Numbered from the stretch's first letter, positions 25,120-36,240 are shown. The stretch is DNA of 64,000 bases from Ricinus communis (GCF_019578655.1 NC_063258.1:25114802-25178801), one strand, 5' to 3'. Notes: generated by a model from the sequence alone, not told the origin. A program made the numbers and translations.

Positions 25120-25716
25120 TGATAATGCACAATGGTGTTCCATGACTTGACTCGGTCTTTTTTTCTTTTTTTTTCTTTTCCTTTTTGGAAGTGCTGGTAT
25201 TTTCCTAAGAAAAATTAAGCTGGGAGTCAATATCTAACAGTTTCTTTTGTTTAAAAAGAGAAGAAGAAAAACGTCATTAGCTTTAAAGGGATAAAAGGCA
25301 ATGCCTAGTTTCTTCCTGTGCTGTGAATTTGTAATATTTTACTTTTGTAATATATGTTTAATTAAAACATAATTCTGGATATATGCTAGTTGGTGGAAAT
25401 ATTCGATAAATGTTGGAAATCTATATAAAGTAATTAAGGTTAACAGTTTAATTCTCCTAAATAATCTGGTTTTTTCTTTGCAATATTTTTCCAAATGATT
25501 CAAATATAAAAACAGAAAAGAAAAAAAAAAAAAAGAGAATAAATGAAGTAACAAGAGAACATAAAATGAAAAGGCAATCTTTATTCATCTGAAAGGAACA
25601 TTAATTGATTTCTGCCTAGATGGCAGTACTTTTATCCTATCTAAAACTTAATCTAAGGACTAATTATGATAATGATGTTGATAATCATTCTCTAATCACT
25701 CAAATAATGACTAAGA

Positions 25717-26193
25717 TCATGCTGATGGAGTTGCTGGAGCTGGAGCTGATGGTGTGGATGGAGTTGGAGGACTAGAGCAATGTTGCTTCAAAAGACCGCC
25801 GAAAAATGGGTTGCTAAAATGAGCAAAAATAGGTGACACGCAGTCCTGCTTAATGGCATCAACAACGCTGCAGCAACTGGCGTCGAGATTGATGTTATGG
25901 GAAGCATAAGAGTGCAGAATCTGGTTCACACAGCCTTGTTCGACATGGAAATCTTGTAAGCACTTTTGAGAATTGGAATCAGTGGGTGGAAGTTTTGGGT
26001 GTGGGAAGCCAGCAGGCAGTGGTGGAAATGCACGGCCATGGCCAATCCATGGGAATGATCGTCGAGGAAATAAAGGAAACGATGGTTTATTGGGTGATCC
26101 TCCATCGGAAGGTGGTGCTGGTGCGGCATCATCAGCAGCTGTTGCTGAGTAGACAATGAAAAGTAGCAGAATAGCAAAGACTTTCTTCATCAT
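25717..26193 (-). CDS. Secreted prolamin-like six-Cys protein, type A copy 2
   Basis: 158 aa with signal peptide MMKKVFAILLLFIVYSATA, Pro-rich spacer and six-Cys domain (78, 88, 107, 108, 118, 139). The frame stays open upstream to an ATG at 26250, but I chose 26193 because it puts a clean signal peptide at the N-terminus and matches copy 1, which lacks the extension. Only 8 of 480 nucleotides differ from copy 1, far fewer than in the flanks. TATA about 105 nt upstream. Confidence 0.9.
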   Translation of the reverse strand: MMKKVFAILLLFIVYSATAADDAAPAPPSDGGSPNKPSFPLFPRRSFPWIGHGRAFPPLPAGFPHPKLPPTDSNSQKCLQDFHVEQGCVNQILHSYASHNINLDASCCSVVDAIKQDCVSPIFAHFSNPFFGGLLKQHCSSPPTPSTPSAPAPATPSA

Positions 26194-26297
26194 TTTTGCT
26201 TGGTACGCACGTAAAGATTGATGAATATTTATTATTATTATAGCTTGCAATGATTATGAAAAGCTTGATTGAAGTGAAATGAGAAACTCGGTACCCT

Positions 26298-26304
26298 TTT
26301 TATA
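26298..26304 (-). promoter_or_regulatory. TATA box of type A copy 2
   Basis: TATAAAA on the minus strand upstream of the ATG at 26193; the equivalent TATAAAA is kept in the ghost promoter near 32518-32524. Confidence 0.6.
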
Positions 26305-26400
26305 AGACGTAAAGAGATATCATGTCACTAGTTTATAGTTATTTTCATGTGATTTTCTTCCTAAACATTTCATTTTTAATCATAATTATCTTAGTTGAGA

Positions 26401-26728
26401 TAATTATATTAATTATCTCTTTATATAAGAGACTTTACGATATTTATGGTCTTCTTTATTTGATAAGCATTATCTAACTACTACTAATAATTTGGTTATG
26501 TATAAAGAGTATAATTGTATACTTTAGGGTCTCTAAAAATCAAAGACAGTTCTTTGATTTATTTCTATATAAAAATTGTTTGTATTTGAGTGAAACACAA
26601 AAAATAATGGATAAATATATAAATTTTTTTCGGATAATATTGGATATATTTTTTTAATGTTCTTATGTCAATTAAAAACGAACATTGTCTTTCTATATTC
26701 TTAACTATTCACGGCTTGACAGCTATGG

Positions 26729-26764
<36 letters not shown>

Positions 26765-27208
26765 CGCGCGCGCTTAATAGAAATAGATTAATTTTGATAG
26801 CTCAAATCTCACCAAATTAAAAGAAAATAATAATTTTTTATTAAACAAAAGTAAATATTTATTTACCCATTAATTGGAAAGTGCTATTAACTAATCGAAT
26901 TATCATGAACTAATTAAAGTCCTTTAAACAGATAAAAGAAAAGGGTAAATGACATCATATTAGTCACAAGTGGGTATAAGAGTAAAACCCCAAATAATAA
27001 TTTCATATTTTATAACTCCAAGTGGTAACAAATTGCAAAGTACTAAGAAACGTTAGTATAACACTTAAATCAGCTGTAAAATTGAAATGAACTTAGATGT
27101 TGTAAGATGTCAATTATGCATTCACTTTTATGATCTTCCTATTAGGATAACATTCTCTTGAACTTGCCAAAGTAAAAGTCATGTAAACAAAATTATTCTT
27201 GACCCAAA
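26401..27208. other. Spacer between type A copy 2 and type B copy 1
   Basis: No gene. It contains the compound microsatellite at 26730-26773, and its right part (from about 26780) aligns with 33120-33540. Confidence 0.6.
26730..26773. repeat. Compound microsatellite (TA)n(TG)n(CG)n
   Basis: A continuous alternating pyrimidine-purine tract passing from TA to TG to CG dinucleotides over about 44 bp, a sequence type able to adopt left-handed Z-DNA. Confidence 0.95.
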
Positions 27209-27604
27209 CTAGAATAGGCTAGGAGCAGATGCCAGTGCAACTCCATTACAGAAACCCTTGAGTAGAGGTGCCAGGAAAGGGTGCAATGGGAACATTTGAG
27301 GCCAACAGTTGTCTTCGATTGATAAGATGGCATTGCAACAAGCAGTGCCAATTTCACCTAATTGGCCCTTAATAAGTGCCTCCATAACTTCAACAAAACA
27401 TCCTTCAACTTTGAATATAGATTACCAACATGCTCCTCTTCCAGGTTGCCCCCCTGGCAATAGTCCTGGCAATGATACTTCAGGTAATGGACCTGGAAAT
27501 GGTTCCAGTTGTGATAGTCCTACTGGAACCAAAGCTGCTATTCCTACAACAATGGATAGTAGCATGACTATGGGAAGTTTTTTGGATGGTAATGCTAATG
27601 CCAT
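27209..27604 (-). pseudogene. Prolamin-like protein type B copy 1, broken by a nonsense codon
   Basis: Aligns along its whole length with the intact 131-codon copy at 33543-33938. The frame opens with MALALPSKKLP, runs 60 codons through the first Cys (GACW), then meets TAA where the intact copy has TCA (plus-strand change at about 27422-27424). Downstream codons stay open and keep the remaining cysteines and the same terminal stop, so a single substitution seems to be the main lesion and the break is young. Its upstream region keeps a CATAAAAGG element near 27712 that copy 2 has lost. Confidence 0.85.
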
Positions 27605-29143
27605 GAGAAATATAACAACGTAAAACTGAAATCGTGTTGCACTGACTAATTTTTTAGGAGTTGGAGGGATTTGGTTGTGGTTTGAGAAGGAACGAGGGAT
27701 CCTTTTATGCTTGCCTGGGGGTTTGGAGTTACTGCAACCTTAGCTGATGCAGATGCAACAGTTTCATAGACTTAAATATATGAATTCGTCTTGATGGTAT
27801 TAATGGTATATATAAACTGCTAAATTGAATGTTATTTATGTTCTTAACAAACACTAATGGCAATTAATCAAGTGCTAATTATTTCTGGGTTATGAATGAA
27901 TATCTTAAATCAAAATAACAGGTTAAGATAGCCGTGTCTGCTCTGACCGAGGTTCTGATCGACACTTGTCTGGTTATCTAGACCATAACATGCCTGTTTT
28001 CTTGTGCTTGCATGCCAATTGTCTAGCTTTATTGTAGAATTTCCAGACAATGAAATTCACAGCATTATGACTAACCAAGTAATGATTAGAGATGTGGAAT
28101 GATGTGGTGAAAGTTTAAACAGTAATTGAATATTTAAATCTAATCATTGATTTAAAGGGCTGGTCGTTTCATTTCTCCAATTTTGATCATCTTCAATGCC
28201 ATTTTCTCTTTTTATTTATTTATTTATTTTGGGTGTAAGTGAGCTTTGTTGTCACAGAAGAACAACATTAAACAACAACGCATGAGTGAACAGTTACGCA
28301 AAAACCTTAACATGATTTTCTCACAAAGATTATATAGGAGCCAATGGCTTTTGAGCCAATCAGGCATGTAATTGAGAGCCGGGCAACAGTGGGACATTTG
28401 GAAATGCAATGCGACAATATTTGGGTCCATTAACCTTCCGACAATACGTCAATTCACTTGGAATTCTTTCAAAGGTTAAAAGACCTCAATTTGATTATCT
28501 TTTTTCTTCGACAAAATACGTTCAGTTTTATTTATTTCAATATAATTTTTATTTTATTTATTAACTGCTTCTTAAAATTTAGTTCTTAGAAAATATAGAG
28601 TAAGTTATATTTTAAATAAATAAATAAATTCTTTAACAGAAATAATAAAAAAATATAAATTTAAATACTGAAAAATAATTTGTCCTACGTTAATGCTAAA
28701 CTGATCCTGTACATCAAAAAGATATATAATTTAGTAATCAAAACGAGCATTTATATATATATATGTTACATCAATTGTTAGTCCTTAACACATTTATATT
28801 TTAACCAATAACCAATGTTGGAATACTTTTGTTTTAGTATATCTCATTAGCTTTTGTTACTAATCCACATTGTATTTGACGTATGGATGTCTATTGGAAT
28901 TTTTACTTTAATTGGATGAATATTAAAATTGCTAATAAATAGGATTTAGTGGAACTATATTGGATGAGTATTAAAATAGCAAAATAAATTTATAATGAAT
29001 TTTATCACATCTAGATGACTGAATTAGTATTATAGTCTAATCAAACTGTGCTTTATGTATTCTACTATATAAGCTCACTTCTGCTACACCATCCATAAAC
29101 AATAGAAAGTAACATTTCTTGAAACAGATAGAAAAAAGGAAAT
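27605..29143. other. Divergent spacer between type B (minus) and type C (plus), copy 1
   Basis: Contains the head-to-head promoters of the B pseudogene and the C gene. The segment 27906-28400 occurs in two other places (31678-32300 and 34208-34470), so it is a useful marker of the duplication history. No additional gene seen. Confidence 0.6.
29066..29072 (+). promoter_or_regulatory. TATA box of type C copy 1
   Basis: TATATAA about 78 nt upstream of the ATG, conserved in copy 2 at 35423. Confidence 0.7.
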
Positions 29144-29743
29144 ATGACAAGAATGATGAGGCTCTCAGCAGTTATTGCCATTGGAGTATTGTTTTTGTGT
29201 TCTGCATGTTGTGCAGAAACTGCTTCTGAACAATCTTCTGCTTCTGCTTGTTTTTGCTACCGTGACTGTCCTTCTGGTTCCCATCTTGTTAGACGGATTA
29301 ATAATGGTGCAGGTTACAGCAATTGTGTATGTGACTGTGTACCCAATGATGCACCGTCAGTTCCATCACCGTCACCACCGAAACAAACCCCACAACCACC
29401 AAAACAGAAACCAGCACCACCACTAAAACAGAAACCAGCACCACCAAAAGAAAACCCAGCACCACCATCCAATGATGACTGTGCATCGAAGCTGCTGCCT
29501 CCTTTGGTCGAAGATCAATCGCCGATACTACTGAAACAAATGTTCGAATATGACATACAATGTTATCAAGCTCTAAGTCTGATAAGCCCATGCATCAATG
29601 CCGTATATGGAATATACGGTCCTTCTACATTGTATCCCGTTTGTTGCAATGCCTTCAGAGTAACCCAGACATGCGGTAGTTTCAACCCTGTGAACGCTGT
29701 CCCTCCAGAAGCCATATCCATATGCAATGCTAATAATTTTTAA
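29144..29743 (+). CDS. Secreted Cys/Pro-rich prolamin-like protein, type C copy 1
   Basis: Single exon, 199 aa. Signal peptide about 1-24. A compact cysteine patch follows (Cys36, 38, 42, 61, 63, 65: ACFCYRDC and CVCDC), then a Pro/Lys/Gln linker (about 71-110, repeats of PKQKPAPP), then a C-terminal domain with Cys113, 140, 150, 167, 168, 177 and 194. The C-x9-C-x16-CC-x8-C-x16-C part resembles the six-Cys domain of the neighbouring types but with shorter loops, so it is probably a divergent prolamin-like member. AATAAA signals lie about 90-140 nt after the stop. Function unknown; extracellular location is inferred from the signal peptide. Confidence 0.85.
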   Translation: MTRMMRLSAVIAIGVLFLCSACCAETASEQSSASACFCYRDCPSGSHLVRRINNGAGYSNCVCDCVPNDAPSVPSPSPPKQTPQPPKQKPAPPLKQKPAPPKENPAPPSNDDCASKLLPPLVEDQSPILLKQMFEYDIQCYQALSLISPCINAVYGIYGPSTLYPVCCNAFRVTQTCGSFNPVNAVPPEAISICNANNF

Positions 29744-31349
29744 TTTTTGTTTAGTTAGTATTTTGGGTTTTCATTAGCTAGCTTTAGTGTTAGTTCTAGT
29801 TCTAGTTATTTTATTTTATTCTTTGTAGTAATAAATTGAAAGCAAACTTTCTTGTTTGATGTTTTACAATAAAGCAATAAAATATTTTTTGTGTTTCAGC
29901 GCTCCATAGATCTATTTACTGTATTAATATGTTAATGTATTTTTATGTTTGATACACTAATGAAGTAGTAGTATTTTCTACATTAGAATTTCTAATCCTG
30001 ATAATCAGAAATGATTTTGCTTCGCAATTGACAAATAATGGCGGAATTCAGAGGAAGCTTTGATTAACAACAATATCAGCTCGTTGAATGAGCTATGCTA
30101 AACTCCCAGCTTTTTTCTTGGCCCTGTCGGTGCCACTCTCTGATAGTTCCTTCAGTGCTTCTTCTGCACCACTTTCCTTTGCTAACTTCAGCTACTGCAA
30201 ATCACCAGCCTTGCCACCGTACTTCGATTTCTTAAAACATATTTATCAGCTGCATAGATAATTTATCTATTTATCTATTTATTGTTTTTATGTTTGATTA
30301 TTGTTTTTTATTTATTGTCATTTGAAAGTATTCCCATACGTAATATACTTTTTGTATACGTATTGCCACGATCTTGATTTGGATTCTTTGCTCTGTTTTT
30401 CCTTTGTCTGGGATTTTTCTCTATCTGATCTTTAGTTGCCTCTTTCAGGTTCCTGATCAGTTTGCTAGTGTGTGTTCTAAAAACATGGAGAGAAGATAGT
30501 AGCCAATCTTTACCCAATCAATTCAAGTATGAAAAAAAAAATCTTTATCTGATCAATTCAGGTATGAAAAGGATATTGCAGGCCATGCAGTTCTGATCCT
30601 GAAAAATGAACTGCTGATATTTCTGAAGAGGAAGTGACATCAGGAATTTAAGTACAACTAGATTACTAAAATCTCAGGACTTGATGCTATGAAACTATCA
30701 ATCTGCATACATTTTTAAGCAAATACTAAGTCGCTATGAAATAAGAAAAGTAATATAAACATGTGAGATTTAGAAAAATAAATTGATTGTCCTACACGTT
30801 GATTTAATTTATTTATTTCACGTTATGCTTTATACAACATAAAGCTGATAAATATTTTAGGGGCATGTAAGAGCTGATAAAAACTAATTAATTGAATAAA
30901 TATATATTTATGCTCCTTAATGTGTATCTATTGAATATCTAAATACCTGTAATTTTCAATTTTAACCTAACATGCACCTAAATTTTATTTTTTCGTAATA
31001 TTTAAATACTTTTGTACAATACAATATGGGCATATTAAATAAAGACATATGTCAAAAAATATTAATCTATCACAAAAAAAAATAAATTTATATATATGTT
31101 AAGTTAAAACAAAAATTAAAAGATTAAATTGACTAAATGACCAAAGTTTAGGAGTATAAATACGCATTTGGCCTAATTAATTTTATTAAGATTTATGAAT
31201 TATACCCAACATAAGGCTGATGAATTTATTCAGGGGCATGTAAGAGCTGATAAAAAGTAATTAAACCTTTTTTTTTCTTTTCTAACATAATAACATTTTT
31301 AACATTATACAAACTTTAACTTCGATTTGTTTACTCAAATAGAAAACTA
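29744..31349. other. Non-coding spacer after type C copy 1
   Basis: No supported gene. Contains a short direct repeat pair at about 30826-30890 and 31190-31260 sharing 'ggggcatgtaagagctgata'. Part of 30610-30720 aligns with 36330-36400 downstream of C copy 2. Confidence 0.55.
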
Positions 31350-32330
31350 CTTTGTTGTAAGATGCTAATTACGAATTCACTTTTATGATCTTCCTGGAAT
31401 AACATTTTCTTGAACTTTCCAAAGTAAAAATCACGACAACATATAGTGAATTAACCATGAGAAAATAAAAACATAAAATGGAAAAACAACATGGCCACCT
31501 CACATAAGATATCATGATTTGACGCGAATCCTGAGATAAATTCCAAAATTATAAGAACAAATTAGAGTAAAAAAATGATATTTGAAATTTACTGAGCAGT
31601 ATCAATGTTATGATTCTTAATTTGAATATTATTTATATTCTTAATGCTAATTCTTTCTGAGATTTGAATGAAAATCTTAAATCAAAATAACAGGTTAAAA
31701 TAGTTGTATCAACTGTTTCTTGACAGACACTAATCGGTTCATCTAGACCAGCTTTTTACAGTGATCTAACAACAAAAAGTACATGCCTATATCTCTGTCA
31801 TTTTTACCATATGTGAGTATCTTTTTGTGCTTGTCTGCCAAGTGTCTGGCTTTGTTGTAAAATTTTCAGACAATATAATTGACAACATTCATTTTGGATG
31901 ATGTCATTTGCTGCCCTGTCCAAACACTTTGAAGGCAAAGACTAACAAAGTGATGATTAGGGATGTGGAATGACGTGGTGAATGCTCATTGAGAACTTGT
32001 GGAAGTTGAAGCAAGTACTTGAATATTTGAATCTAATCATTGATTTGCATAGAGCTTGTCATTTCATTCTTCAATTTTGGTCCTCTTCATTACTATTTTC
32101 CTTTTTATTTTTTATTTTTGTTGTGGGTGATATTTGTTGTCGGAAAAGAACAGCAATAACAGAACAATGTAGGAGTGAAGTAGCTATGCAGAACCTTAAC
32201 ATAATTTTGTCACTAAAATAAAAAAAAAACCTTAACATGATAATAAAGATTACAGAGAAACCAATGACTCTTGAATTTTGACAGATTATTGCTTTCACAA
32301 GACTGGGCAAGAATCAAACAACCTGCAACT
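31350..32330. pseudogene. Ghost type B locus: flanks kept, coding sequence gone
   Basis: 31350-31436 matches the 3' flank of the type B genes (27100-27185), including 'tcacttttatgatcttcct', and 31610-32300 matches their upstream side (27820-28400). The coding region of about 400 bp expected between is replaced by about 170 bp of unrelated sequence. It is thus a third type B locus that has lost its gene. Confidence 0.7.
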
Positions 32331-32340
32331 TTTAGTACTA

Positions 32341-32760
32341 AAGAGTAGAATTGTATAATTACTTGCTTGGTACGTACGTTAAGATTGATGGGGTATTAAC
32401 CTAGTAGTTGTTATTATTATTATTAATATTATTATTATTATTGTTGCTGCTGTTATTACAGTTAGAAATGATTAAGAAAAGCTCGAATGAAGTGAAATAA
32501 GAAACTTGATAGCCACTTTTATAAGAGGTAAAAACGTACCATGTATCATGTCATTAGTTTATAATCATTTTCATATAATTTTCTTCCTAAATATTTCACT
32601 TTTAATCATATCTATCTTAATTGTGATAATTATATATATAATAGACTTTACTATGATATTTATGATCGCACTGATCTAATAAGTATTATCTACTACTGCT
32701 GCTACTACCAATAATAATAATTTGGTCAGTATAAAGAGTATAATTGTATAATTACTTGAA
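32341..32760. pseudogene. Ghost type A locus: promoter kept, coding sequence gone
   Basis: From 32358 onward the sequence follows the type A copy 2 promoter (26205-26530), including the TATAAAA element near 32520 and the distal 'agagtataattgtata' motif near 32735. Similarity stops about 10 nt before where the ATG should be, and no type A coding sequence is present. A 25-nt copy of the distal motif sits at the break (32341-32365). Confidence 0.75.
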
Positions 32761-33542
32761 TTCTTTTATTGGGGTATGGATAAGTTCTCAATAAATTCTT
32801 TTGGATAAATCAGAATGAATTTTATGTGGCTTTTTATAAGAAATCAATTTATTATTTGCTAGTGAGATATAATTAATTTAAAATTTATTTCCATGTTTGT
32901 ATTTGAGTGAAATAAAAAAAATAATGAATAAATAAATATTTTTTTGGGATAATATTGGATATGTTCTTTTTATGTTATTGTGTTAATTGAGAAACAAACA
33001 TTGCCTTCATGTATCATTACCTATATTCACAGCCATTATAAGCTTAACCCTACTCAAATTACTCAAATAGAAGCTGATGCTACATTTTAATCTAATTAAT
33101 GTTTATATATATATGAACTTTATACAAATAGATTAATTTTGACAAGGAATGTCACAACTCAAATCTCACCATAAGAAAATAATAATTTTTTATTAAACAA
33201 AAGCAAATATTTGTTTACCGATTAATTGAAAAATGCTATTAACTAATCGAATTATCATGAACTAATTAAGGTCCTTTAAACAGATAAAAGAAAGTGGGTA
33301 TAAGAGCAAAACCCCAAATAATAATTTCATATTTTATAACTCCAAGTGGTAACAAATTGCAAAGTACTAAGAAACGTTAGTATAACACTTAAATCAGCTG
33401 TAAAATTGAAATGAACTTAGATGTTGTAAGATGTCAATTATGCATTCACTTTTATGATCTTCCTATTAGGATAACATTCTCTTGAACTTGCCAAAGTAAA
33501 AATCATGTAAATAGAGGATCATAAAATTATTCTTGACCCAAA

Positions 33543-33938
33543 CTAGAATAGGCTAGGAGCAGATGCCAGTGCAACTCCATTACAGAAACCCTTGAGTAGA
33601 GGTGCCAGGAAAGGGTGCAGTGGGAACATTTGAGGCCAACAGTTGTCTTCGATTGATAAGATGGCATTGCAACAAGCAGTGCCAATTTCACCAAATTGGC
33701 CCTTAATAAGTGCCTCCATAACTTCAACAAAACATCCTTCAACTTTGAATATAGATGACCAACATGCTCCAGTTCCAGGTTGCCCCCCTGGCAATAGTCC
33801 TGGCAATGATACTTCAGGTAATGGACCTGGAAATGGTTCCAGTTGTGATAGTCCTACTGGAACCAAAGCTGCTATTCCTACAACAATGTACAGTAGGATG
33901 AGCATGCGATGTTTCTTTGATGGTAATGCTAATGCCAT
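33543..33938 (-). CDS. Secreted prolamin-like six-Cys protein, type B copy 2 (intact)
   Basis: 131 aa, one exon. Hydrophobic signal segment about residues 10-31, Pro/Gly-rich spacer (PFPGPLPEVSLPGLLPGG), then cysteines at 59, 69, 89, 90, 100 and 119, the prolamin-like pattern. The chain ends ASAPSLF without a long tail. It is the only open copy of type B in the window. Compared with copy 1 its promoter lacks about 35 bp that includes the TATA-like element (junction near 34036-34040), so expression may be reduced or driven differently (inference). Confidence 0.88.
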   Translation of the reverse strand: MALALPSKKHRMLILLYIVVGIAALVPVGLSQLEPFPGPLPEVSLPGLLPGGQPGTGACWSSIFKVEGCFVEVMEALIKGQFGEIGTACCNAILSIEDNCWPQMFPLHPFLAPLLKGFCNGVALASAPSLF

Positions 33939-35490
33939 GAGAAATATAAAAACGTAAAACAGAAAAAGTGTTGCACTGACTAATTTTTCAGGAGTTGGAG
34001 GGTATTGCTTGTGGTTTGAGAAGGGACGAGGGATCCTTTAAGCTAATGCAGATGCAACAGTTTCATAGACTTAAATATAGGAATTCATCTGAATGGTATT
34101 AATGCTATATGTAAACTGCTAAATTGAATGTTATTTATATTCTTAATGAAGACGAGTTGCAATTAATCAAATGCTAATTAATTATTTGTGAGTTGTATAT
34201 AAAAACTTTAAATTAAAGTAACAAGTTAAAATAGCTGTATCTGTTTGTTTTGAGAGACACTAGTCTGTTTATCTAGACCAGGCTTTGCATAGTGATCTAA
34301 CAACATCTTAAAGGCATGACTAAAAAATGATTTGCCGAATGCTCCTTGAGAATTTGTGGAAGTACTTGAATATTTAAATCTAATAATGATTCGCCGAGCT
34401 TTTCATTTGTTTCTCCAATTTTGATAATTTTCATTGCTATTTTCTGTTTTATCCTTCTTCTTTCTTTCAATCGCTCTCTTCCTGCTGGTAATATTTAACT
34501 TTCAGTGTTTCAATCAGTCCCAAAATAAATCTTCACATTCTTCAGGAATGATAGGAACTCAAAACCATTGGTCATCTTTCAGTATTTAAGAACCTACCAC
34601 TTCTTTGTTTTGAAGGACAATGGCGATTGCTGTTGAATCAAGTAGTTATCTTCCAAGTTTATAGACATTGCCATGGTCTTAGCTGAAACTTTGTGGTATG
34701 TTCAAATATTGAACTAAATAACACTCATCTGACAACATTTAAACCAAATCATCAATGATCTGTTCTTTAAAAATAAAAGCATCCAAGGTTTCAGAACAGA
34801 AAAATAGTTCGATGACCTCCAAGTGCACAAATAAAACAGTAAGCCCACATTTTCCTGCAACTTAGTTCCTCCATGGTTGAAGAGCCTACGTAGTATTAAG
34901 GGATGTCATTAAATCTACAAATAGATATTAGCTTCTATTCATTTTCATGAACTTCTTTTCCTTTTTCTTTTTTTTGGTGAAAATGAACTCATCTTTCTGT
35001 TCCAATCAAAGAGCATCCTGAAGTTCAAATTAAGTTAAACAAAATAATATAATTACACAATATGTAGAGAAATATAATAAACGGACCAACATACTAATTG
35101 GGCATACACAATTATACATCTAAACCATTACCAATTATAGTTCTCTTAAGATATTAATACTTTAACCAATATTGGCATACTCTGGTTTTCACGAAAGTTA
35201 TATAAATATAGTAGAATTAGTCTTAATGGATGTCTATTATAATTTTACTTCAATTGGATGAGTATTACGATAGCTAATAAATAGAATTTTAGTTTAACTA
35301 TATTGGATGAGTATTATAATAGCTAATAAATTTATAATAAGATAATTGAATTAGAATTTTATCACATCCAGATGACTGAATTAGTATTATAGTTTAATCA
35401 AACTATGCTTTATGTATTTTACTATATAAGCTCAGTTATGTTAAACAATTTATAAACAGAGAGCAATTGATTTTCTTTCTTGGAAGAGAC
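33939..35490. other. Divergent spacer between type B copy 2 and type C copy 2
   Basis: Promoter side of both genes. No gene of its own seen. 34208-34470 is the shortened third copy of the 27906-28400 marker. Confidence 0.6.
35423..35429 (+). promoter_or_regulatory. TATA box of type C copy 2
   Basis: TATATAA 68 nt upstream of the ATG at 35491, same context as in copy 1. Confidence 0.7.
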
Positions 35491-36087
35491 ATGACAAGAA
35501 TGATGAGGCTCTCAGTTATTGCTATTTCAGTAATGTTTTTGTGCTCTGCACATGCAGAAATTGAACAATCTTCTGCTTCTGCTTGTTTTTGCTACCGTGA
35601 CTGTCCTCCTGGTACTCATCTTGTGAGACGAATTAATTCTGGTGCAGGTTACAGCAATTGTGTGTGTGACTGCGTGGCCAATGATGATCAACATCCATCA
35701 GTTCCATCACCACCAAAACAAACCCCACAGCCACCATCACCGCCAAAACAAACCCCACAACCGCCAAAACAGAAACCAGCACCACCACCAAAACAGAAAC
35801 CAGCACCACCATCCAATGATGACTGTGCATCGAAGCTGCTGCCTCCTTTGGTCGAAGATCAATCGCCGATACTACTGAAACAAATGTTCGAATATGACAT
35901 ACAATGTTATCAAGCTCTAAGTCTGATAAGCCCATGCATCAATGCCGTATATGGAATATACGGTCCTTCTACATTGTATCCCGTTTGTTGCAGTGCCTTC
36001 AGAGTAACCCAGACATGCGGTAGTCTCAACCCTGTGAACGCTGTCCCTCCAGAAGCCATATCCATATGCAATGCTAATAATTTTTAA
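35491..36087 (+). CDS. Secreted Cys/Pro-rich prolamin-like protein, type C copy 2
   Basis: 198 aa. The open frame extends upstream to an ATG at 35467, but MTRMMRLS at 35491 matches copy 1 and begins the signal peptide, so it is chosen. The architecture is as in copy 1: cysteine patch, Pro/Lys/Gln linker (here with an extra PSPPKQTPQP-type repeat) and the C-terminal cysteine domain. The last 270 or so coding nucleotides differ from copy 1 at only two places, whereas the first half has several substitutions and indels. Confidence 0.85.
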   Translation: MTRMMRLSVIAISVMFLCSAHAEIEQSSASACFCYRDCPPGTHLVRRINSGAGYSNCVCDCVANDDQHPSVPSPPKQTPQPPSPPKQTPQPPKQKPAPPPKQKPAPPSNDDCASKLLPPLVEDQSPILLKQMFEYDIQCYQALSLISPCINAVYGIYGPSTLYPVCCSAFRVTQTCGSLNPVNAVPPEAISICNANNF

Positions 36088-36240
36088 TTTTCGTTTAGTT
36101 AGTATTTTGGGTTTTCATTAGCTAGCTTTAGTGTTAGTTATTTTATTTTATTCTTTGTAGTAATAAATTGGAAGCAAACCTTCTTGTTTGATGTTTTACA
36201 ATAAAGCAATAAATAATTTCTAATTTTCAGGTCTTTTAGA

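Larger units (their letters stand above)
25120..26400. repeat. Segmental duplication, type A unit copy 2
   Basis: Paralogous to 19141-20180. The upstream part (from about 26198) also aligns with the ghost promoter at 32358-32760, making three copies of this promoter in the window. Confidence 0.85.
26780..29900. repeat. Segmental duplication block B-C, copy 1
   Basis: Colinear with 33120-36210 (offset about 6.33-6.35 kb): both carry a type B gene on minus followed by a type C gene on plus, plus matching non-coding flanks. Indels separate the two in the B-C spacer. Confidence 0.88.
33120..36240. repeat. Segmental duplication block B-C, copy 2
   Basis: Second copy of the block described at 26780-29900, holding the intact type B gene and type C copy 2 in the same divergent layout. 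Confidence 0.88.

Noticed and set aside
26194..26250. 19-residue N-terminal extension of type A copy 2
   Set aside because: Would bury the signal peptide and is absent from copy 1.
27309..27623. 104-codon plus-strand frame (also at 33643-33957)
   Set aside because: Antisense shadow of the type B gene and its pseudogene copy.
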